NCBI GenBank assembly: GCA_964017045.1
Contig: OZ024794.1
Location: 53,854,608 to 53,918,607 of the forward strand
Reading direction: 5' to 3'
Length of the DNA stretch: 64,000 nt
From: Omphiscola glabra
Taxonomy: Eukaryota > Mollusca > Gastropoda > Lymnaeidae
Shown: piece after piece, positions 1-11,495 of the stretch
How the letters are laid out: every line of letters starts with the position of its first letter
Position numbering within the stretch: the stretch's first letter is position 1
The notes under the pieces: model-generated
The model's database searches: none
Told to the model about the DNA's origin: nothing
The model's input: only the letters and a program-made list of their open reading frames with translations
Made by a program: the position numbers and the translations under genes

Positions 1-302
1 TCGGTACATGATGATTTCAGTACATGATGATTTCGGTACATGATGATTTCAGTACATGATGATTTCGGTATATGATGATTTCAGTACATGATGATTTCAG
101 TACATGATGATTTCAGTACATGATGATTTCAGTACATGATGATTTCAGTACATGATGATTTCAGTACATGATGATTTCAGTACATGATGATTTCGGTACA
201 TGATGATTTCAGTACATGATGATTTCAGTACATGATGATTTCAGTACATGATGATTTCAGTACATGATGATTTCAGTACCTGAGGATTTCAGTACATGAT
301 GT
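1..302. repeat. 16-bp tandem array
   Basis: About 19 copies of a 16-bp unit (tcagtacatgatgatt), with an A/G variant at the third base, run from the window edge. The array may continue outside the window. The last two copies are degenerate, and the array stops at tgatgtcacgcg. Confidence 0.95.
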
Positions 303-1384
303 CACGCGTGATTAGATAAACGGACTCGCGAATGAATCCCAAAAACATTACTTCATGAGCAGAGAGTTATACTGTATACCTCACCCTAGAGTTACGCCAC
401 AGGTGGGGGGGGGGGTGGAGGTCGGGGTATCGTTATCCCAGAATTCGTTAGTCAGTTCTGGGGTGGAGGTGGCTTTTCCACAGCAATGTTTTTATTTGAA
501 AACAGGCACTTGATTAGCGGTGGCAAAACTCACGGGGGTGAATGCAATAACTAACAGCTTCTTTTCAGTTACTGGCACTTGGCCACGAGTCAAGATAATG
601 ACATTTAGTTCATTGCTCGCCAGAAGATAGTTTCAACCCCTCCCCTTTTCATGTCCTAAGGCAGTGGTTCTCAACCTTCCTAATGCCGCTACCATTTAAT
701 AAAGTCCCTCATGTGGCGACCCCCAACCATAAAACGCTTTAAGTTGCTACTTTATAACTGTAGAGTATATGTGTTTTCCGATGGTCTTTGGCGACCCCTG
801 TGAAAGGGTCATTCGCGACTTACATGTTGAGAACCACTGTCCTAAGGTATCAGCAATAGTTTTAATGCCTATTTATCCAAAGTAAATACGCTTTAATTTA
901 CGTTTCATTTCTTCATATGAGTAAGATGATAAAATCTATTTATTTGTCCACTATATCTTATGAAAATACTTAAGCAAGAAGAAATACAGCCCAAGTGATG
1001 ACCCAAAAGTTCACATCTTTGCCTCGATATTTCCAACGCCACAAAGTCACGAAGACAGTAATATTGCCAGGCCCTGCAATGAATAAGCTTTGAATTGTAT
1101 CAGAGACCGTAATATTAAGGCAAGTCCTGCTATGAATATGCCTTGAATAGTATCAGATGATGATAGCTTGAATCGTGACTTTCGCTTTCCGCAGAAGTTT
1201 TAAATAAAAATGGATTGCTGGCATACGATTTCACGCCAGCCGTTGGCCACACACGCGCAGAGATGCAAGCGTACCCACTTCATTGCCAGGAAAGGCCTAA
1301 ACGAATTGACCGCCTTGCATGTGTTTGTATGTATTTTGTTCGCGCCTAGGCTTCGTACAGGACAACGTGTTCCCAACTCTGGAC
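303..1384. other. non-coding stretch holding one MITE
   Basis: Apart from a short poly-G run near 403-415 and the hAT-type MITE at 662-839, I see no gene or structured repeat here. Open frames are short and lack family signatures. Confidence 0.6.
662..839. mobile_element. hAT-type MITE, family A, copy 1
   Basis: A 178-bp non-autonomous element starting CAGTGGTTCTCAACC and ending GGTTGAGAACCACTG, so the termini are perfect inverted repeats of at least 15 bp. It is flanked by a perfect 8-bp duplication, TCCTAAGG (654-661 and 840-847). Eight-bp duplications and CAGTG-type ends are typical of the hAT superfamily. There is no coding capacity. Related copies lie at 12799, 48882 and 53822. Confidence 0.92.
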
Positions 1385-1505
1385 AAAATCTCTCCTACTC
1401 CAGACTGGACAGCAAGAGTCCGACCCCAGACTGGACCACATGTCTCCTACTCCAGACTGGACCACATGTCTCCTACTCCAGACTGGACCACAGGGCTCTT
1501 ACTCA
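1385..1505. repeat. 26/27-bp minisatellite, about 4 copies
   Basis: The unit resembles tctcctactccagactggac plus cacatg. The first two units are diverged and the last two nearly identical. Open frames across it are a by-product of the repeat. Confidence 0.85.
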
Positions 1506-1602
1506 TGTATAGTTTTACAGCTGCAAGTTTTAACAATCAAAACTGAATCCCCTTATGTTGCAGCCCTGGTAGAGCGAAGTCTTTCATGACCACAGAATTG
1601 CA

Positions 1603-2190
1603 TCCCTTGTAACTAGCTACCGTTGTAACTAACTACCATTGTAACTAACTACTGTTGTAACCAGCTGCCATTGTAACTAACTACTGTTGTAACCAGCTAC
1701 CATTGCAACTAACTACTGTTGTAACTAACTACGTTGTAACTAACTACCATTGTAATTAACTACCCTTATAACTAACTACCATTGTAACTAACTACCATTG
1801 TAACTAACTACCATTGTAATTAATTACGATTGTAACTAACTACCATTGTAACTAACTACCATTGTAACTAACTACCATTGTAACTACCTACCATTGTAAC
1901 TTACTACCATTGTAACTAACTACCATTGTAACTAACTACCATTGTAACTAACTACCATTGTAACTAACTACCATTGTAACTAACTACCATTGTAATTAAC
2001 TACCATTATAACTAACTACCATTGTAATTAACTTTTATACCATTGTAACTAAATACGATTGTAACTAACTGCTATTGTAACTAACTACTGTTGTAACTTT
2101 AACTACGTTGTAACTAACTACCATTGTAACTAACTATCATTGTAACTAACCACCATTGTAACTAACTACCATCGTAACTAACTAACGTTT
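1603..2190. repeat. 16-bp tandem array
   Basis: About 36 copies of a 16-bp unit (taccattgtaactaac). The centre is nearly homogeneous and both edges are more diverged, with variants such as tactgttgtaaccagc. Period-breaking insertions occur near 2030-2040 and 2095-2105. Confidence 0.93.
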
Positions 2191-3384
2191 TAACCCACTC
2201 TATTACCTGACCATCGTAAGTCAGGCATCTGGTTACACAGATGCCACCATAGCAGAAGTGCAAGGTCTTAACCACAACACTTAGACTTAGCCGGTGCGCT
2301 CTGCTGTTATTTTCGTTAATTGGCGGCGTCTACAATCAACGTCGAGTTCACGTCCTCGACCTTTCGTGTTCTCGCTCATCTCATTATTGTATTGTTGTAA
2401 TGAACGTCATTGTGAACCCCACACAATTATAATAAAGCGCAATGATTGGCTCACCACGTGACCAACGATGGATCACTTTCCGGTCAAGCACTACCAAACA
2501 TAATTAGTTACAATTTGTACAGCGAAATTGGTATTAATATAGGCAGCCGTAATGTTAACATTAATGAATTCAGTGGTAAAATTCCTCTGTAATAGTAATA
2601 GGGCTTGTCATTTAATGGCGGGAATGTATTAATAGAACATCCGGGCCTACGGTCTGGCCACTCTCCCCCACAACATCCTGGTATTCCGTTTGGCCAAGCT
2701 CCCAACACCTGGTTGGTACGTCTTCGTTAATGTGAGCCAGCATAATGGGTCTTAACCTAGTCGAAAACGTGTTTACAAGTTTATTTTAGGAAAGATTTTA
2801 CAAAATGTTACTGTTATATATATGCGGCGATACATTGTTAAAAGCTACTGTTTACGAAAACATTGTCTAAAAATAATTAATAATGCGTCAAGTGGGGTCA
2901 CGTTTCCGGTCTTAGAAATGACAAACCCTTCTGTCAGATTAATACAGATTCTTACAAGGTGGGCCGTGAAAAAAGTAGCCAGCTTCTTTAGACAGTGTGA
3001 ACGACCCAAGAGGCTTGTTTCTTGTTGACGTAACCACACGTTACGGCAGCTTCTGTGGTCTCAGCATCTGATGTAACTTGTTGGGACGTGAATAAAAATG
3101 ACCCCCATCCACTCGTCCAATAATCTTGTCATGCTATGGCCGGAAGCGGACTACCTTTTTTTCATGGCCCACCCTGTAGTAGAAATAATATTTCTTTGAT
3201 ATGGCTAAATTCAGGTTGACTTTTCAGAGTCGTAACAAACGAACCAGATTCTACTGACAAGGTAAAACGTCATGTCCAATAAGATCCTTTAGTTGTCATG
3301 ACAAAACGACTTTGCGTCCTCCATCCCATCAAGCTTATACCATAAGTGATTTATTTTACTTCAGCCAATGGAGTTAAAGGAAAG
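2191..3384. other. non-coding stretch, nothing recognised
   Basis: This stretch is unique-looking, moderately AT-rich sequence. No open frame exceeds about 70 codons, and no tandem repeat or convincing splice-bounded coding block was found on either strand. Confidence 0.5.
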
Positions 3385-4080
3385 TCTGATTTGGGATTGA
3401 AAGCAAGAGAGTAATAGGATAGAGAGAATAGAGAGACATCGCGTTAGATAAATAGAGTTTGTGTGAGAAAGAATTAATGAAAGAAAGAAAGAGAATGAGA
3501 AAAGAAAGGACAAAGAGAAAGAAAAAGAGAGAAAGAAAGAACGAGAAAAAGAAAGAAGGATAAGAAAAAAGAGAGAGAGAGGGGGAGAGAAAGAAAGAAA
3601 GACAGAGAAAGAAAGATAGATTGAGAATGAGAAAAGGAAGGATAAAGAGAAAGAAAAAGAGAGGAAGAAAGAGAACGAGAAAAAGAAAGAAGGATAAAGA
3701 AAAAAGAAAGAGAGAGAGAGAAATAATGAATGAAAGAAAGGAAGAGAGAGAGAGAGAGAGAGAGAGAAAGAAAGAATGGTAAAGAAAGAAAGGTAAAGAA
3801 AAAAGAAAGAAAGAAATAAATAAAAGAGGGATAAGAAACAAAGAGACAGACATAAAGAAATATATATCGAAAGATTGAAAAATGGAAAGAAGAAATAGAG
3901 GGAAAGGAAACGGAAGGAAATACAGGGGATGAAAAGGAATGAAAGAGGCATAGAGAAAGAGAGAACGAAAAAAGGATGGAAAGATAGAAAGAGGATGAGG
4001 GCGGGAGAGATAAAATTGCGGGCTGGGAAGGAAAAGGAAGGAGTGAGAGACACAAAGAGACATACGAGAAAGACAAGTGT
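3385..4080. repeat. polypurine (GA/GAAA) tract
   Basis: About 690 bp are almost exclusively A and G on the plus strand, made of degenerate gaaa/gaga repeats. Ser/Phe/Leu-rich open frames on the minus strand arise from this composition and are not genes. Long homopurine tracts can form triplex (H-DNA) structures, but whether this one does is unknown. Confidence 0.9.
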
Positions 4081-4118
4081 TAGGTGAAAGAAAGTACTCG
4101 ATACATTTGCTGAGTTTA

Positions 4119-4190
4119 TACTGTTTGATTAGACTGTTTGATTAGACTGTTTGATTAGACTGTTTGATTAGATTGTTTGATTAGACTGTT
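4119..4190. repeat. 13-bp tandem repeat, 5 copies
   Basis: Five copies of gactgtttgatta, with one C-to-T change in the fourth. Confidence 0.9.
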
Positions 4191-4385
4191 TAAACACGAA
4201 ATTATCTTTTGACCGTTTCTTTTATGGAGTTTGTTCTCCTTAATGTTGCATGTAATTACTTTTTAATGTGGATGGTTTTTTTTATATATGTTTGATATGA
4301 CAGAGAGGGAATCGAATAGAATTTAGGTTAAAATTGGATTAGAAAAATAAAAACTAAGAAATGTTTTGTACGCCGTGCATTTAAC

Positions 4386-4546
4386 CTCATCTCTTTATAC
4401 CTAATCTCTTTATACCTAATCACTTTATAACTAATCTCTTTATACCTAATCTCTTTATACATAATCTCTTTATACATAATCTCTTTATACCTAATCTCTT
4501 TATATCTAATCTCTTTATACCTCATCTCTGTATACCTAATCTCTAA
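4386..4546. repeat. 15-bp tandem repeat, about 10 copies
   Basis: The unit is ctctttatacctaat with point variants such as acataat and ataacta. It directly abuts the truncated 5' end of the LINE that follows. Confidence 0.9.
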
Positions 4547-4557
4547 ATATTATTGGA

Positions 4558-5499
4558 TTGTACACTTTGAAATGCTCGCTGGAATCGCTAGTCGTAATTC
4601 GGTTCAAAACACGATATTCAGGTGTCAAATTCAACAGGCAGTTATTCGCAGATGACACGCAGCTATACAAGCATACCCATCCCTTTCTTGTGGATTCCGC
4701 TGTCCAGACTTTGCAGGAGTGCATTGGTGATGTTAAGTCTTGGATGACACACAGCAAATTGAAGCTGAACGATGACAAAACGGAAGCACTCCTCATTCAC
4801 AATCACAAATCATCATCTACCTCAACTCTCCCCAACTCATTTCAAGTAGGTAACGCCGACATACAGTTTACATCCTCTGCTAGGAATCTTGGTTATATTC
4901 TTTCTAACAACATGTCTCTTGATAAACATATCTCTCACACTTGTCGTTCTGCATACACCGCTATCCGTCAGATCAGCTCCATCCGCCACTACCTCACAGT
5001 TAGCGCAACAAAAACACTAGTCTGTGCTCTTGTTCTCTCTCGTCTTGACTATTGCAACTCTCTTCTGTCAGGTTCACCAAAACACTTCATAGAAAAACTA
5101 CAAAAGATTCAAAATTCAGCTGCTAGGCTAGTTCTAAAGGCAAAAAAACGTGATCATGTCACTCCACTACTCCACTCACTTCATTGGCTTCCTATACAGG
5201 CACGCATTGATTACAAGCTGTCTGTTCTCTGTCATAACTTTTTCTCAGATTCCTGCCCTTCCTATCTAACCGAACTTCTTTCTGTCTATTCACCCCTTCG
5301 ACAGCTTCGCTCCTCCGCAGACACGCGTATTCTGTCCGTTGCTAAGACACGCACTAAAACATATGGTGAACGATCTTTCTCTTTCTGCGCCCCCAAACAA
5401 TGGAATTCTCTGCCACTTAACATCCGCAATATACCAACCACACAGGCCTTCAAAATTGCACTCAAAACACATCTCTTTAAACTCTATTACCCCGACTGA
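4558..5499 (+). CDS. LINE reverse transcriptase, C-terminal part
   Basis: This is an uninterrupted frame of about 313 codons. It starts just upstream of the RT catalytic box LFADDTQLY (about residues 29-37), which supplies the metal-binding aspartates of the palm. The downstream text is typical of L2/CR1-type polymerases: KLKLNDDKTE, a block around LSRLDYCNSLLSG, the HWLPIQARIDYKL block and a final APKQWNSLP-like segment before the stop. The endonuclease, fingers and upstream palm are missing, so no complete enzyme can be made. The first methionine is arbitrary, because the frame opens at the truncation. The absence of stops suggests a fairly recent insertion. Host domestication is possible but unsupported. 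Confidence 0.85.
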   Translation: MYTLKCSLESLVVIRFKTRYSGVKFNRQLFADDTQLYKHTHPFLVDSAVQTLQECIGDVKSWMTHSKLKLNDDKTEALLIHNHKSSSTSTLPNSFQVGNADIQFTSSARNLGYILSNNMSLDKHISHTCRSAYTAIRQISSIRHYLTVSATKTLVCALVLSRLDYCNSLLSGSPKHFIEKLQKIQNSAARLVLKAKKRDHVTPLLHSLHWLPIQARIDYKLSVLCHNFFSDSCPSYLTELLSVYSPLRQLRSSADTRILSVAKTRTKTYGERSFSFCAPKQWNSLPLNIRNIPTTQAFKIALKTHLFKLYYPD

Positions 5500-5658
5500 T
5501 TCCCCACATCTGACCGATAAACGATGCTGCTAGCTGCCGTCCATGGTATGTCATGTAAAAGTTCTGGGGTGGGTGGGGTGAATATGCATTTGTTTTTGTT
5601 TTGTCTCTATACAGCTGTTTTTTTTGTATCACATAAATGCACTTTATTTTTATGTACA

Positions 5659-5694
5659 GCGCGGTGAGCCTAGCCCTAGGCTGGGGTACCGCGC
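5659..5694 (+). other. LINE 3'-end nested hairpin
   Basis: The outer stem is GCGCGGT (5659-5665) with ACCGCGC (5688-5694). The inner stem is AGCCTAG (5667-5673) with CTAGGCT (5676-5682). Both are perfect. Such 3' structures in L2/CR1-like LINEs are thought to be recognised by the element's reverse transcriptase. Confidence 0.75.
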
Positions 5695-5727
5695 TATATA
5701 AGACAACATATAATAATAATAATAAAT

Positions 5728-7194
5728 GTTAGGAGGGAGCTGAGGGACACGATACCAGTAAAAGGTCTTTGAGTTATCGTTTCGAAGTCAGCCCATTTTT
5801 GACGACTAAAATTTTTGACACAGCATAGTCGCTCCAGACAGTTTAATCTTTCAAAGGTTTGCATATTTTTTATTTAAATGTTTCGAAATATTTGTTTGGA
5901 TACATGGGAATAGAGCCAGAATGGGAATGCCCGCCATCAGAAATTTAATGTAAATCTGACAAGATTTGTGTTCCCGGCTCGCTTAGATGCAGTGTGCAAA
6001 ATCGGAACCGGAAGAAACAATGCGGAATGAAATGTTATTTTCTCGTTAAAGTTTTCCTTTATACCGAGGGGGCGCCTGGGGTGGCACTAACTCTACGTAA
6101 TATCACAATGTAGATCTGACAGCTTACTGCAACATAATGTCACTGCTAATTTAGGCCCTGCTTCGCCAGCCTCGCAACGTCTTAACGAGGAAAAGCCCAT
6201 GCCGTACCTAGGTTTTAAGGTTTGGGGTCGGCCAGTCTGATTTAATTAGGTCAGCTGGGTGTTTGATGTGTCAGGGTTAACTCCCCGGCATAATCTACCC
6301 GGTTGTAAGGTGGCGCCCCCTTAGGCCCCCAATCAAATGCTCTCAAGTCGGTAATTTGGTCAGTCGCGTGGTCCTGGCTCGAACACAGCCCGCTCACGAA
6401 ACGTTTGAAGATTATGACCAGAACATGTAGGTCAAGGTTGCGGAATGGTGGAGTCGATTTTTTTCCCCGAGTTGTAATATTACTCCGCACATTCTCTCCG
6501 TCGGAAGTTGACCGCATTAAAATTCAGGTTGATTTATGATTCTCTCAAAAATATATGTATAAAAATGTTTAGTGATGTCATTGGCCGAGTTGGGGCCAAA
6601 GATAAATTGACCGTCCTCACTGTTTTTACCAGTATGGACTTTATTTTGTTGCCTTTTTTAAACTTTGGTCCTGGTTAGTTGTGAGTTCAATACGACAAAG
6701 TTTAAACTGCAAAATAAAAAATAATTAATTTATGAAGATATTGAATACATCTGATGACCAGGCAAAAATAAATCTAACAACTAAAAATATATATGATGAA
6801 ACCATTTTGGCATCTCGATAAATTTATATTTTTCAAAAGATCACGTCACAGACAGAAGAGTTGTCCGTGTAACCATAAACAATTGTCAATCTATGGACAC
6901 CATGGCCCAGTGTTCCAAAACGATATTTAATGCCCTGGTTTTACATTGGGGAAAAAAAGAATCAACTTAGTCATAGACCAGCAGTTGGAGTCGTAATAAT
7001 TGAACAACATGGCGTTAGAGACCGTATATAACCCACATAACGTAAGCGAGACATTTAAAAACAATCTGTGACTAGTAGGTAAGAGTTTCTTCTTGTGCTT
7101 AATTTTTTGCGGTTTTTTATTTATTTTTTTATTTTTATTATTTGACATCTCAGGAGATCTGCACCCCCGCCCCCCTCTTAAGAACACCATCAGT
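5728..7194. other. non-coding stretch, nothing recognised
   Basis: No repeat arrays and no convincing coding frame were found. The longest open frames are below about 90 codons and resemble no family. A pyrimidine-rich segment just before 7150 leads into the next array. Confidence 0.5.
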
Positions 7195-7675
7195 AGAACG
7201 CCACATTACATTAGTACTGTGATTAGAACGGCACATTGCATTAGTACTGTGATGAGAACGCCACATAAAATTAGTACTGTGATTAGAACGCCACATAAAA
7301 TTAGTACTGTGATGAGAACGCCACATAAAATTAGTACTGTGATGAGAACGCCACATAAAATTAGTACTGTGATGAGAACGCCACATAAAATTAGTACTGT
7401 GATTAGAACGGCACATAAAATTAGTACTGTGATGAGAACGCCACATAAAATTAGTACTGTGATGAGAACGCCACATAAAATTAGTACTGTGATTAGAACG
7501 GCACATAAAATTAGTACTGTAATTAGAACGGCACATAAAATTAGTACTGTGATGAGAACGCCACATAAAATTAGTACTGTGATGAGAACGCCACATAAAA
7601 TTAGTACTGTGATGAGAACGCCACATAAAATTAGTACTGTGATGAGAACGCCACATTGCATTAGTATTGTGATTA
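7195..7675. repeat. 30-bp tandem array, about 16 copies
   Basis: The unit is acgccacataaaattagtac plus tgtgatgaga. There are two diagnostic variable sites (C/G in the cac/gcac position and G/T in gatgag/gattag), and the edge units carry ttgca or ttaca instead of taaaa. Because 30 is a multiple of 3, long repetitive open frames appear on both strands. They are artefacts. Confidence 0.95.
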
Positions 7676-7934
7676 AAGGTTATTTGAAATTGCATTGATG
7701 GTGAGGACCCTGTCTAGTGCTATATTGCATCATTCATGGGTTCTGCATTTTGTGACCCACTGTCACAGGATGGTGTAGGGTAGGGTTTAAAAATTAATTA
7801 GTATAAGATAGTCCCATCTGTTTCACAGACACATACACGTCTGAACGTTTCTCAAACTCTTTTCTTTGAAGTTCATAAAAACAAAGAGTCCTTAGACTCC
7901 TAAATTGAAGTCATTACCTTTGCCATCAACGCCA

Positions 7935-10310
7935 ATTAAATTCTCTCTCCACCCACTCTTCTCTCCACCCACCTTCTCTCCACCCACTCTTCTCTCCACC
8001 CACCTTCTCTCCTACCACCTTCTCTCCTACAACCTTCTCTCCATCCACCTTCTCTCCAACCACCTTCTCTCCACCCACCTTCTCTCGAACCACCTTCTCT
8101 CAACCCACCTTCTCTCCACCCAACTTCTCTCCACCCACCTTCTCTCCACCCACCTTCTCTCCTACCACCTTCTCTCCACCCACTCTTCTCTCCACCCACT
8201 TTCTCTCCACCCACCTTCTCTCCACCCACCTTCTCTCCACCCACCTTCTCTCCACCCACCTTCTATCCACTCACCTTCTCTCCACCCACCTTCTCTCCAC
8301 CTACATTCTCTCCACCCACCTTCTCTCCACCCACCTTCTCTCCACCCACCTTCTCTCCTACAACCTTCTCTCCACCCACTCTTCTCTCCACCCACTTTCT
8401 CTCCACCCACCTTCTCTCCACCCACCTTCTCTCCACCCACCTTCTCTCCAACAACCTTCTCTCCACCCACCTTCTCTCAACCCACCTTCTCTCCACCCAC
8501 CTTCTATCCTACCACCTTCTCTCCACCCACCTTCTCTCCTACCACCTTCTCTCCACCCACTCTTCTCTCCACCCACCTTCTCTCCACCCACCTTCTCTCC
8601 CCCCACCTTCTTTCCATACACCTTCTCTCCACCCACCTTCTCTCCTACCACATTATTTCCACCCCCATCTCTCCACCCACCTTCTCTCCACCCACCTTCT
8701 CTCCACCCACCTTCTCTCCTACCACCTTCTCTCCTACCACCTTCTCTCCACCCACCTTCTCTCCACCCACATTCTCTCCTACCACCTTCTCTCCTACCAC
8801 CTTCTCTCCACCCACCTTCTCTCCACCCACCTTCTCTCCCCCCACCTTATCTCCACCCACCTTCTCTCCACCCACCTTCTCTCCACCCACCTTCTCTCCT
8901 ACCACCTTCTCTCCACCCGCCTTCTCTCCATCCACCTTCTCTCCACCCACTCTTCTCTCCACCCACCTTCTCTACTACCACCTTCTCTCCACCCACCTTC
9001 TCTCCTACCACCTTCTCTCCACCCACTTTCTCTCCTACCACCTTCTCTCTTACCACCTTCTCTCCACCCACCTTCTCTCCACCCAAATTCTCTCCTACCA
9101 CCTTCTCTCCTACCACCTTCTCTCCTACCACCTTATCTCCACTCACCTTCTCTCCACCCACTCTTCTCTCCACCCACTCTTCTCTCCACCCACTCTTCTC
9201 TCCACCCACTCTTCTCTCCACCCACCTTCTCTCCTACCACCTTCTCTCCACCCACGCTTCTCTCCTCCCACTCTTTTCTCCTCCCACTCTTCTCTCCACC
9301 CACTCTTCTCTCCACCCACCTTCTCTCCTACCACCTTCTCTCCACCCACCTTCCCTCCACCCACTCTTCTCTCCACCCACTCTTCTCTCCACCCACTCTT
9401 CTCTCCACCCACCTCTCCACCCACCTCTCCACCCACCTTCTCTTCACCACCTTCTCTCCACCCACCTTCTCTCCCCCCACCTTATCTCCACCCACCTTCT
9501 CTCCTACCACCTTCTCTCCACCCACCTTCTCTCCACCCACCATTCTCCTACCGCCTTCTCTCCACCCACCTTCTCTCCACCCACATTCTCTCCTACCACA
9601 TTCTCTCCACTCACCTTCTCTCCACACACCTTCTCTCCACCCACCTTCTCTCCACACACCTTCTCTCCACCCACCTTCACTTCTACCACATTCTCTCCAC
9701 CCACCTTCTCTCCACCCACCTTCTCTCCACCCACCTTCTCTCCTACCACCTTCTCTCCACCCACCTTCTCTCCATCCACCTTCTCTCCACCCACTCTTCT
9801 CTCCACCCACCTTCTCTCCTACCACCTTCTCTCCACACACCTTCTCTCCACCCACCTTCTCTCCTACCACCTTCTCTCCACCCACCTTCTCTCCTACCAC
9901 CTTCTCTCTTACCACCTTCTCTCCACCCACATTCTCTCCTACCACCTTCTCTCCTACCACCTTCTCTCCTACCACCTTCTCTCCACCCACTCTTCTCTCC
10001 ACCCACTCTTCTCTCCACCCACTCTTCTCTCCACCCACTTTCTCTCCACCCACCTTCTCTCCACCCACCTTCTCTCCACCCACCTTCTCTCCTACCACCT
10101 TCTCTCCACCCACGCTTCTCTCCACCCACTCTTTTCTCCTCCCACTCTTCTCTCCACCCACTCTTCTCTCCACCCACCTTCTCTCCTACCACCTTCTCTC
10201 CACCCACCTTCTCTCCACCCACTCTTCTCTCCACCCACTCTTCTCTCCACCCACCTTCTCTCCACCCACCTTCTCTCCACCACCTTCTCTCCACATACCT
10301 TCTGTCTTGT
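7935..10310. repeat. 15/16-bp CT-rich satellite array
   Basis: About 2.4 kb of the unit ctctccacccacctt with a 16-bp variant (cactctt) and a cctaccacc variant. The plus strand is nearly pure C/T/A and the minus strand purine-rich. A frame of about 900 codons (7905-10649) runs through it because the main period is a multiple of three. It has no domain and I do not call it a gene. A landmark variant (cacgcttctctc near 9254) recurs at 10112, pointing to a duplicated multi-unit block. Confidence 0.95.
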
Positions 10311-10399
10311 CTAGACTCAAAAGAAAAGATGAAAGAAATGGAAGAGATAACTCATTTTCTAAATAATTGCTTGGCAAATGGATACCATTCGACCATGTG

Positions 10400-10660
10400 C
10401 ACCTTCCCAATATATTCAATTTTCTTCTCTTCTTTTCTCTCTTCTTCTCTCCCTTTATATTTCTCTGTCTTTCTCTCTCTACATTTCTCTTTTCATCTCC
10501 TCCCTTTCTTCCCCCTCTCTCTATCTTTCCCCATCTACTCCCCTCTCCGCCACTCTCTACTTCTCCCTATCTCTCTCATCTCTCTCCTTCCCCATCTCTC
10601 TATCTCTCTATATCCCCCTCTCAGTCTCATCCTCATGTTGTCAATGTGACGCCATATTAT
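10400..10660. repeat. polypyrimidine low-complexity tract
   Basis: Degenerate ctct/cttc sequence follows the satellite array. No fixed period is obvious. Confidence 0.8.
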
Positions 10661-11495
10661 AACCACCTTACAATCTCACCCCTACTCAGCATGTGCATCT
10701 TCTCACCCTTCTGTTATGCACTGAAAGTACTGATATCTCCCTTTTTCTGTTCACATATTTTTTCCTCATCAAAATTCCATCTCTTCGTCTGGGTACAACA
10801 ACCCCCTGTTTGCAAAGCAAACTAAAACAACCAATCATGTGGCGTGAACTCGGTCACGTGATGTGGACTCACTAGGTCACCCAATCATCCTTGAACTTAG
10901 TTCTCTGTAGCTGCCGATAAAATGAAATAAACTTCATGCAAAATCTGGAATATATTCCTTTTTATTATCTTGGACTTTATCTCCTCTCGCCGCCCCCCCC
11001 CCACATCCCCCCCCACTTCCACTTCTTTGGCCCCACGCACTAACACAAACCTCCACCCATGAGTAGCTCTGTATGTTTAACAGAACCCAGAAAGCTCGTG
11101 CTTTCAAGGTCAACAAAATTTTATTTTTTATAAAATGATTCATTGCAGCTGTATCTCAATCTCGTCTAAACATGATCTAAGCACTTGCTAAACATGAACA
11201 CTCTCTTTTATATAATGAAATTAGAGAACTAAAATTACTTTATAAACACATTGTTTTCTTTAAAAATTACTGCAGTAGTCACAGCAATAAGTTTATAAAC
11301 AGATTGGTGTTTTTTTTCCCCATAGACGGCATAACTAACATCCTCTGGTTTATAAAGACATTCTTCTATCTCCTCTATATTTGTTGTTGTTTTTAAGGGT
11401 TTAAGATCGGAGGCACGGCCCAAGACTCTCATACACTACGCCTTTGCGTGCAAGGTCAAATAATGAATGTTGATATCCTTATCGTTTTTCCAGCT
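10661..11495. other. non-coding stretch, nothing recognised
   Basis: I see only a short C-rich run (about 10987-11010) and AT-rich unique sequence. Small open frames carry no recognisable features. Confidence 0.5.

Larger units (their letters stand above)
4555..5727 (+). mobile_element. 5'-truncated L2/CR1-like LINE
   Basis: The element contains the C-terminal part of a non-LTR reverse transcriptase (4558-5499), then a roughly 160-bp 3' UTR, then a nested hairpin (5659-5694), then ctatataag and a short (ATA)n tail. A 3' hairpin followed by a short tandem tail instead of poly(A) is characteristic of L2/CR1-type LINEs. The 5' side is lost just before the FADD box and abuts a 15-bp tandem array. 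The same 3' tail occurs at 59690-59756. Confidence 0.85.

Noticed and set aside
3361..4076. Ser/Phe/Leu-rich minus-strand frames that look like membrane proteins
   Set aside because: Polypyrimidine strand composition (tct, ttc, ctt codons) produces them. Three overlapping frames are open.
7905..10649. A 914-codon plus-strand open frame
   Set aside because: It is explained by the 15-bp CT-rich satellite, whose period preserves frame. It has no domain and no splice or start context, and the opposite strand is open as well.
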